This document shows, piece after piece, positions 57,463 to 64,000 of a stretch of 64,000 nt of DNA; position 1 is the first letter of the stretch; each line of letters starts with the position of its first letter. The stretch is from assembly GCA_963932465.1 (NCBI GenBank), contig OZ010794.1, positions 444,231,502 through 444,295,501 on the forward strand, read 5' to 3'. The DNA comes from Maratus speciosus. Its lineage: Eukaryota > Arthropoda > Arachnida > Araneae > Salticidae. The position numbers and the translations under genes are program-made. The notes under the pieces are model-generated. The model was not told the DNA's origin and did no database searches. It worked only from the letters and a program-made list of their open reading frames with translations.

Positions 57463-57490
57463 GGGGAATCTCCTCCTGGCGTTAAATATA

Positions 57491-59895
57491 CAGTCGGCTC
57501 TCGTTAATTCGAACTCGTCGGGACCACAAGAAATGTTCGAATTATGGAAAGTATGAGAGAAAACATGTTTAAAGGGGTACTATTACAAAGGAATTAATGT
57601 TATAGTATTTTTTTTTTAAATTTCGGATGTTATCGTTAGAATGACTTAATATTAAATTAAAAGATATAAATACATAAAATAATTAATAATATTATAATAA
57701 TATAAATAAAACATAAAAATTAATAATACACTATAGAACAACGGCATTTAAAATTACATTTTAATTGTACTATAATTTTCTTACCTGAAATTAGATGAAC
57801 ATTTAAGAAATTATTTACACTTATTTATCATCTCTATGAAAAAAATTATCAATTGTTGTTTGCTTAGTCCTATTCATTTTTGACTTTTTAGCCAGTTTTT
57901 CTATTTGTAACAAACAGTTAAGTTCTTTGTCTGATGACGGCTGCATCAGGATAAATGTACGCAAACACTCAATTGATTGTGCAATTGACTTTTCTGTGGG
58001 TAAGGAAAGCATTTGGGACATAGTGGCAGAATCACTAGAATCCGATTCCATCTCCTCATTGCATTTTTCGTGAATTGTTTCAACAATTTCTTCCACAGTT
58101 AAGGGTCCAGATACTTCTAAACTATTGTCGGCTGCTACATACTCTGCGAACGTAATATCGCATTGGAACTTTTCAGAAAAGATTGGAAATTCTATTTCTT
58201 CAAAAGGTCTGTCGTTTTCGTCATTTGCATTATAACCACTCTTTTTAGATGGATGGATAAATCCGGCATGTCGAAAGCATTTTTCTATTGTTTCAGGTTT
58301 TACGGCGTCCCACGCCGCATATAAATCGTTGATGGCCGTGAGTAATGTTATGTCGTAGCTTTCTTTAAGGTCAATCGAAAATAAAATTTGTTCTAGAATC
58401 CTTTTAGGATAATGAGTTTTTAAATTTTGAATTATTCCTTGGTCCATCGGTTGCAGTTGTGCTGTAGTATTAGGGGGTAAATTTTCAATCTTTATAGAGC
58501 TCAGTGTTGGTAGTTTACGATGACTCTGCACATTATCTAGCAGCAATAGAATTTTTCTGTTTTCACGAGAAAATTTTTTATCCAGTTCTTTTAACCAACT
58601 GATGCAGATCTCACGCGTCATCCAGGCTTTGGCATTTGCCACATAATCAACAGGCAGTGTTTTAACTCCTTTGAAGCAACGTGGATTAGTTGATTTACCA
58701 ATAACTAACAATTTTAACTTCTCACTTCCATCCATATTGGCAACTACCATCACAGTTATCCTGTCTTTTCTAAGTTTATCACTTGTGCACGTTTCACCTT
58801 TAAATGTTAAAGTCTTATTAGGAAAAGTTTATAAAACAACCCTGTTTCACCGGCATTAAACACGTCTTTCATTGCATAAGTAGAAATAAGTTCGGGTAGC
58901 TTTTCGCAGAATTCATTGCAAGCAGCGAGGTCTACAGCACCACTTTCACCACACACAGTTTTGTGTACGATGTTATTTCGCTGCTTAAAACGTGTCAGCC
59001 ATCCTTCGCTGCAATTGAAATTTTTAATACCCATGAGTAGTGCAAGTTCTTTCGCTTTAGCTGCCAATATAGGTCCACTCAAAGGTACATTTCTTGCCAA
59101 TGCATCTTTTGTCCATAACAGTAAAGCTTCCTCTAAATCCTCATGGGCTGCTGTTCTCATACGTTTTCGTCCTTTAGCAAATCTTTCCTTTTCCAATGAT
59201 TTCAGGATGAATTCTTTATTTTTCAAGTAAGTAGACAGTGTATTCTTTTTTATTCCATATTCTGCAGCAATTTCTGTCTTAGATTGGCCACATCCTACCT
59301 TTTTAATAATTTCCACTTTGGCTTCTAGAGTTAACGATTTATAACTTCCACGTGGAGCCATATTTTCAAGAAACAAGACCTTTTACTTTCTCAAAAAACA
59401 ATTTAGCAGTAAGTAAAACCATTGACTGAAAAATTCGATCCCCAGAGTGAAAGTAGAATGTAGTAATACAGGTTTCCCCTATCTTTAACAGATGTCCACT
59501 CAGTGAATTTCTTGGAATGTCACTGTGTCAAATGCTACAGAAGGGATTAGGAAAAGCACAATGGAAGAAGGGGCGGATGTGTCATTGATGGACAGACAGG
59601 GGGCACTAAGAAAGCGAATTTCAAATGCATGGAATTATTATACTAGTTCAGAACAATTCTGACAAAAATGAAAGAAAGAAAGTTATTTTAAGGATCTGAA
59701 GTCCGTAAGAAAGTAAGGAAAAATGAAAAAATGGAATTCTCATTAGTTCGAATTAAACGAAGTTAAGAGAAAATGAGTTCGAATAAAGGAAAATTTTTAA
59801 TGTTATTCTGCCATTGAAAATTTCGGGACTTCATGTTTAGTTCGAATTAAGCGAAGATTCGATTTATCCGATTTCGAATTAACGAGAGCCGACTG
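57491..59895 (-). mobile_element. pogo/Tigger-type element, 2405 bp, near-complete
   Basis: The TIRs cagtcggctctcgttaattc (57491) and its complement (gaattaacgagagccgactg, ending 59895) have TA outside both (57489-57490, 59896-59897). Subterminal gttcgaatta words are repeated at both ends. It encodes one transposase on the minus strand. It is inserted in the 6.5-kb hAT element and is probably the youngest large insertion in the nest, since its gene has few lesions. Confidence 0.93.
57821..59361 (-). pseudogene. pogo/Tigger (jerky-type) transposase, one frameshift
   Basis: Minus strand, about 513 codons. Order: MAPRGSYKSLTLEAKVEIIK opens the pogo/CENP-B N-terminal HTH (to about residue 60). 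A CENP-B-type second HTH follows (about 75-145, including LSGPILAAKAKELA and GWLTRFKQR). Then the DDE_1 catalytic domain, with DVFNAGETGLFYKL, ILLLLDNVQSH and LPPNTTAQLQPMDQGIIQN (30 residues between the last two Asp), then an acidic tail ending QTTIDNFFHRDDK. Two lesions: a one-base deletion near 58830 splits the frame after FYKLF, and the first catalytic Asp is Gly (NAGETG for the family's NADETG). The C-terminal QTTIDNFF fits a PCNA-binding PIP box. Plus-strand frames are shadows. Confidence 0.93.
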
Positions 59896-59896
59896 T

Positions 59897-60262
59897 ACAT
59901 CTTTTCCGTGGCCCTTTGACAAAATTTCGCGTTTTTTTCAGCGATTCTTTGGCGAAATTCGCGCATTTTTTCCGAGATTTCTTGGCGGAATTTGCGTTTT
60001 TTTCGCTATTCTTTGGCGAAACTCGCATTTTTTTCTGCGATTTTTTGACGAAATTTGTGGTTTTTTTCGCGGTGCTTTGACAAAATTTTCGTTTTTTCGC
60101 GGTCTTTTGACGAAATACGCGATTTTTTGACGAAATTCGCGTTTTTCCGCGATTTTTTGACGAAATTGGCGCTTTCTGCGCGTTGCTTTGACGAATTTGG
60201 TGATTTTTTCTGGGAACGAATGACGAAATTGATTTTGTTTGGTGGCCATTTGTTGGAATTCG
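59897..60262 (-). repeat. ~31-bp minisatellite, ~9 degenerate copies, near the hAT right end
   Basis: Units of the form ttttttcgcgattctttggcg followed by aaattcgcg, varying from about 20 to 34 bp. It is subterminal to the hAT end. The 143-codon minus-strand frame 59938-60369 (repeats like RQKIAEKREFRQ) and the plus-strand frame 60055-60396 are translations of the array, helped by the absence of stop codons in the unit; I do not call a gene. Confidence 0.75.
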
Positions 60263-60348
60263 CGATGAGCGGTGGATTTATACTTTTGGGGGGGGGGGGG
60301 GGGGGCGATCGGCCCGATCGCCCCCCCCCCCCCGTGGATCCGCGCCTG
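60263..60348. repeat. G-run / palindromic hAT terminus
   Basis: A G18 run, gcgatcggcccgatcgc palindrome and C-run just inside the hAT end. The homopolymers are likely to vary between individuals or be misassembled. Confidence 0.75.
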
Positions 60349-60575
60349 GATCGGATATATTTTTCTCAAAAGGAAACTTTTTCGCCTGCAGTATAATTAT
60401 AAATTATATGATTGTTACATTGATTGTTACATTGATTACTTCATTTATATTTTCATACGTGTTCTTTTATTTGGCATATTGAAAAACGCCCCTATGCTCA
60501 TGAATCGCGAAATATATGCTTCGAAAGGAACAAATCATAAACTTGCACTGAGCGGAAACTTTTTGCCAAGGGTTG

Positions 60576-61399
60576 TACAGATTACTGTATAGACCAATCA
60601 GAAAACGAATAAAATGCTGATTCAACTAATAAAACGCTTCAGATATGTTTTTGATTTCCTACGCTGGCAGAGCACAATAACCATATTTCCAAATGGTTAA
60701 ACTCAGTTTGTCGGAATTTTACATATATTTCATAATGGTTAAAACTATATTTTTATAATTACAAGGGAATAACCTCGGGCTTTTCCGTGGTACCGAATAT
60801 AGGCGAATAACATCATATATATTATTTATGATGTTAACATCCTTTTTTGTCTGTACAATTTAAAAGACAAAGCAACGAATGAGATATTTTTCGAAAGGTT
60901 ACGTAAGTGGCTTTTTACTTATATACTGTTAAATTAAACACGTTGTTTGATTTAAAAAAATGCAGTTAATCAAAAATTAATGAGAAACATATCAGCAGAC
61001 AACTGCGGTAAGAAAGCCTCGCACGCGTCTACTGTTTTTATTTTATTTATTTATTGATAACTCTAATAGATTTGTTACAGTTGATATATTTTTTAGAATG
61101 ACCACTAACAATATCAAGAATCATATTTATATAAAAAATAGAAATAATGCGTTCAAATAATGTTTTAAAACTTATTAAAAACGAAATTTTCACATTGGCC
61201 TCACGTCAGGTGTTAACAGCCGAAGAAATCGCCAAAGATCGCTATTTAAAATGAACGTTTTCGATCCTGTTCATTTGAGTGGTTTAAGCGCGAAATTCTA
61301 TTACATGTACTAAATTTGTGTTTTATTTATTGATTGATATATGTTTTAATTTCGTTATGAAATATAAGCTAGGAACAAATGATAAGCTAATTATATCAA
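60576..61399. other. No recognised feature
   Basis: AT-rich, with no gene or terminal repeat that I can support. Confidence 0.35.
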
Positions 61400-61727
61400 T
61401 TTAAGTGCAAACGGATTTATCGATTGTAATCGTCTGTACGCGACAGAGATAGATTTGAAAAAAAATCATGCTTGAAAATTATTTTAAAAACAATAAAAAA
61501 TGCGTAATTTGCGAAAGAGTTTTCAAACAAATTTTATACAGTTTTCCAACAAATTGCATTTGAAAGTACATATTATTCACTATTCGACGGCGTAAAAATT
61601 GAAAGTATTTAGAAGTTTAAAAAATTAGAATAAAAGTTAATAAAAGTTAAATTTAATCATCTGTTGTTTCCACCGTCAAAATAACGACAGTTTTACGCAC
61701 AGACACGTTTGTCCTTTATAATATAGA
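61400..61727 (-). mobile_element. Helitron 5'-end fragment
   Basis: On the minus strand it starts tctatattataaaggacaaa at 61727, preceded by A, like the 5' ends of the Helitrons at 31950 and 34042. No 3' hairpin and CTAG end was found downstream on the minus strand, so the inner limit is arbitrary. Confidence 0.5.
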
Positions 61728-61894
61728 TATTAGGAAATAACTAATCTCCTATTTAAATTTTCACTTAGAGTAACAAAGGATTTTGCGATCGAGCAGGATG
61801 TCTCAATAGTCCTCTTAAGGATCGTAATAAATAAACCAATCAATATACAAATGAAATAAAATAAGAAAAGTGCCCAGTTAAACTGATGGCATTG
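61728..61894. other. Short spacer
   Basis: No feature recognised. Confidence 0.4.
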
Positions 61895-62634
61895 AGCTCA
61901 CGGGTTATTCACACTAATTGTAAAGTATACTCTTATTTCAAAGAATAATACCCTCAAAAAGTAAATGAGGGGGGATTAGCCCTTCCCCCTTTATACTTAA
62001 CCAATGAACCTACAAATCTAATCATGGAAGTCCCTTAACATAATAACCAGGTATACCAAATTTGAAGCAGATCAGATAATTCTGCATGAAAAAACCATTT
62101 ATCAGAATTAGGGGGTATGCCCTCGCCCCCCCCCCCTTATACTTAATCAATAAACCTTCAAATTTAATCAAGGTAGCTCCTTAACATAATAAACCGGTAT
62201 ACCAAATTTGGAGCAAATCGAATAACTCTGCATGAAAAGCCCATTTATCTAAATTAAGGGGGATCTAGCCCCCCCCCCCTCCCCCTTTTTACTTAACTAA
62301 TGAACCTCCATATCTTATCAAGGCATCTTCTTAACATAATAAAACGGTATACAGAAATTAGAGCAAATCGAATAATTCTGCATGAAAAACACTTTTATCT
62401 GAATGAAGGAGGGGGGGGGGTAGCGCCCCTTTCCCCTTTTATACTTCACCAATGAACCCCTAAAACTAATCAGGGAGGCGCCTTATCAGAATGAAACTAG
62501 AAAAAAAAATTGAAGCAAATCGGATGTTTCTAACAACTGTTATCGCGTTACGTACATACGTACATACATACATACATACATACATACAGAACCAGCGGGA
62601 ACATTAGCTCTCAGGCTTTGAAATCCTGTGAGTT
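61895..62634 (-). mobile_element. Second copy (inverted) of the 13148-14296 element, without the piggyBac MITE
   Basis: The ends agctcacgggttattcacac (61895) and aaatcctgtgagtt (62634) match the other copy's termini. Inside is the same ~148-bp array on the opposite strand (ccaaatttgaagcagatc, aataattctgcatgaaaa), and a (TACA)n tract at 62551-62586 is equivalent to the tgtatgtacgtatctatg stretch at 13.47 kb. Confidence 0.82.
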
Positions 62635-62639
62635 AAAAA

Positions 62640-62785
62640 GATATAAAAGTGTGCATAATTATTTTAGGTAGATTTCGTAAGAAATACTACCTATTGCAGT
62701 CGTTACCATGGTGCGACTTTTGAAAAATTCCTTCATAACTTTTCCTTATAGGACCCCAGGAACCCAAAACCACCCCCCCCTAAAA

Positions 62786-62855
<70 letters not shown>

Positions 62856-63110
62856 TATATGTATGTACTAAATTTTGTCCGCACGATAAAAGTCGCAATT
62901 ATGCACGGATCGTCTTCAAACTCGCCAACAACTTTGAGATGGCTAATATCTCGGCGGGGATTGAAAATGGGCAAAATCGGCCCAAGGGAATGGAAATGGG
63001 GAGGGTTCAAAATTTTGAATACCGTCTTAACATGATTCTGATAAAAATAGCTCTTACACAACAATGGCAAGAAAAAATAAATATTTTTCGTTATAGCAGT
63101 TGCCAACAAT
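62640..63110 (+). repeat. Hairpin-headed dispersed repeat with long (TA)n
   Basis: A ggtagatttcgtaagaaatactacc-type hairpin, ctattgcagtcgtt, ccaaaaccacccccccc and (TA)n at 62790-62860, as at 30573-30732. It continues with gatggctaatatctcggcgg. The 150- and 106-codon frames across here are mostly microsatellite translation (YIYI runs) and I do not regard them as genes. Confidence 0.7.
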
Positions 63111-63440
63111 TAAAAAAAAAAGCAATAAAATTCTCACCACAACAATTGCTTTTCTATTGAAAGTTTTTCACGTGAAAAATTAAATAAAATAAATAGTTTG
63201 ACGAATTGAAAACAAATTGAATATTACGTCATAAGTCCTCTAGAGTAAGATTTACGCATGAAAACTCAAAATGAAATAAATAGTTTGACGAATTAAAAAC
63301 AAAAACAAAATATTGCGTCATATTGCAAATAAAATGGACCTCAGCAGGTGAATATGTAACTTCATGTGAGTTGGAAGAAACGTATTAAAACATGATAAAA
63401 ACCCGACTATGGAAATATTAACTTATTTTAACACTTTGAG
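63111..63440 (+). repeat. ~88-bp repeat with CACGTG/TACGTCA words (family of 24.3 kb)
   Basis: cgttatagcagttgccaaca (about 63090) leads into tttttcacgtgaaaaatt, aaataaatagtttgacgaat twice, and attacgtcata/attgcgtcata, collinear with 24.24-24.62 kb. Confidence 0.7.
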
Positions 63441-64000
63441 GTTCTCTGAATTTGCTTTAGCTATTTTTTAAACCTATTCCACATACATGCGGGTGTGTAT
63501 TCGTGTATATTAGAATTTTCACAAAATGTTTAGCCCCCTAGAGCTCATTTTTAGTGAAGTAACTAGGTTTATCTCTAATATTGATTTAAGTTTTGTTGGT
63601 GAATTTAGCACTTAACTTCGAAATCTACCTCCGCCTGTAGGCCCGAGCCGGCAGGAATTTTTTTTTTTTTTTTAACAAGAAAATGCTTTATTCATGTCAA
63701 TTTATTTATTATACGTCATAAACAAAACAATACAGACATTTAGATCAATTATGAATAATCTGCGACATCTTAGAGAACTAAAAAATATAGTTAATAAACT
63801 GGAATTAGTTTCTTGGAACTCTTGAAACAACAATATACTTGCTAGAATTAATTTATAAACATTGTTACAGACAAAGATTTATCAGTTTTTATTTTCCATG
63901 TTTATTTATCGAATGAAATGCTTCATTTCTTTCAGAAATCTAGGTTAAGATCCTTTTCTTCTCTGTTATCTGGAACGATAACTTAATCTTCCAGAATGCA
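63441..64000. other. No recognised feature to window end
   Basis: A T-run at 63659-63674 follows a small GC-richer patch (ctgtaggcccgagccggcag). No gene seen. Confidence 0.35.

Larger units (their letters stand above)
53807..60348. mobile_element. hAT-type element, 6.5 kb, with 8-bp TSD gatcggat
   Basis: It starts caggggcggatccagagact at 53807 and ends with the inverted cgtggatccgcgcctg at 60348. The 8-bp direct repeat gatcggat lies immediately outside both ends (53799-53806, 60349-60356), which is the hAT signature. It lies within the right part of the Tc1 element. It carries several later insertions and a ~31-bp repeat block near its right end. I found no hAT transposase, so it is non-autonomous or its gene was lost. 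Diverged direct repeats of about 185 bp occupy part of 56740-57310. Confidence 0.85.
52338..60575 (-). mobile_element. Tc1-like element (1.7 kb) opened by a 6.5-kb hAT insertion
   Basis: The left end caaaccttggcacaaagttt (52338, after TA) pairs with the right end, which on the minus strand reads caacccttggcaaaaagttt from 60575 (followed by TA on the plus strand). Subtracting the hAT element 53807-60348 and one target copy leaves about 1688 bp, the usual Tc1 length, with one minus-strand transposase. The distance between the two TIRs therefore has a consistent explanation. Confidence 0.83.

Noticed and set aside
58916..59230. Plus-strand frame opposite the Tigger gene
   Set aside because: Antisense shadow of the CENP-B-like HTH region.
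59938..60396. Long frames on both strands with periodic basic peptides
   Set aside because: They arise from a 31-bp minisatellite and a G/C homopolymer at a hAT terminus.
62708..63160. 150-codon plus-strand frame
   Set aside because: Its middle is microsatellite (YIYI runs) and the rest is a dispersed repeat shared with other loci; no domain is seen.

Overview
This window looks like non-coding nuclear DNA from an invertebrate, most likely an arthropod. It is strongly AT-rich, full of (TA)n, poly(A)/poly(T) and (CTGT)n tracts, and built almost entirely from transposable elements and tandem repeats. The mixture of mariner/DUF4817-type, Tc1, pogo/Tigger, hAT, Helitron, Helentron-like and tRNA-SINE elements suits an arthropod (an arachnid is my best guess, but no single marker proves it). 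I found no convincing host protein-coding gene. Every open frame longer than about 140 codons that I can explain is a transposase; most of the rest lie in repeats.

Layout. 0-4.4 kb: foldback MITE, a palindromic minisatellite, a complete but decayed DUF4817-type mariner with long inverted repeats, and a 453-bp MITE. 4.4-12 kb: AT-rich sequence, microsatellites, diverged dispersed repeats and a LINE scrap. 12-19 kb: a chain of tandem arrays (173, ~148, ~148, ~142 and ~147 bp units), one with a piggyBac-like TTAA MITE inserted. 19.5-26.4 kb: two copies of a ~1.07-kb TIR element, the second split by a 4.7-kb Helentron/HINE-like insert that carries a 146-bp array. 26.5-34 kb: a Helitron helicase relic with an intact 3' end, a hAT MITE, and two non-autonomous Helitrons on the minus strand with both ends. 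34-39 kb: dispersed repeats and another ~146-bp array. 39.4-43.2 kb: a TTAA-flanked element filled by a second element. 44.3-47.6 kb: a deleted mariner-type element split by a repeat-rich insert that itself received a SINE. 48-52 kb: deleted Tigger, nested mariner MITEs, a SINE with perfect target duplications, and a minisatellite split by a TTAA element. 52.3-60.6 kb: a multi-level nest. A Tc1-like element contains a 6.5-kb hAT element, which contains an unclassified inverted-repeat element (with its own hAT MITE) and a 2.4-kb Tigger with a nearly intact transposase. 60.6-64 kb: Helitron 5' fragment, an inverted copy of the 13-14 kb element, and HINE-like repeats.

The parts do not form a pathway. 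They form an insertion stratigraphy: target-site duplications, empty sites and split arms give the relative order of many insertions. The two patterns I find most unusual are the shared ~146-148 bp period of several tandem arrays with different sequences, and the depth of nesting at 52-60 kb.
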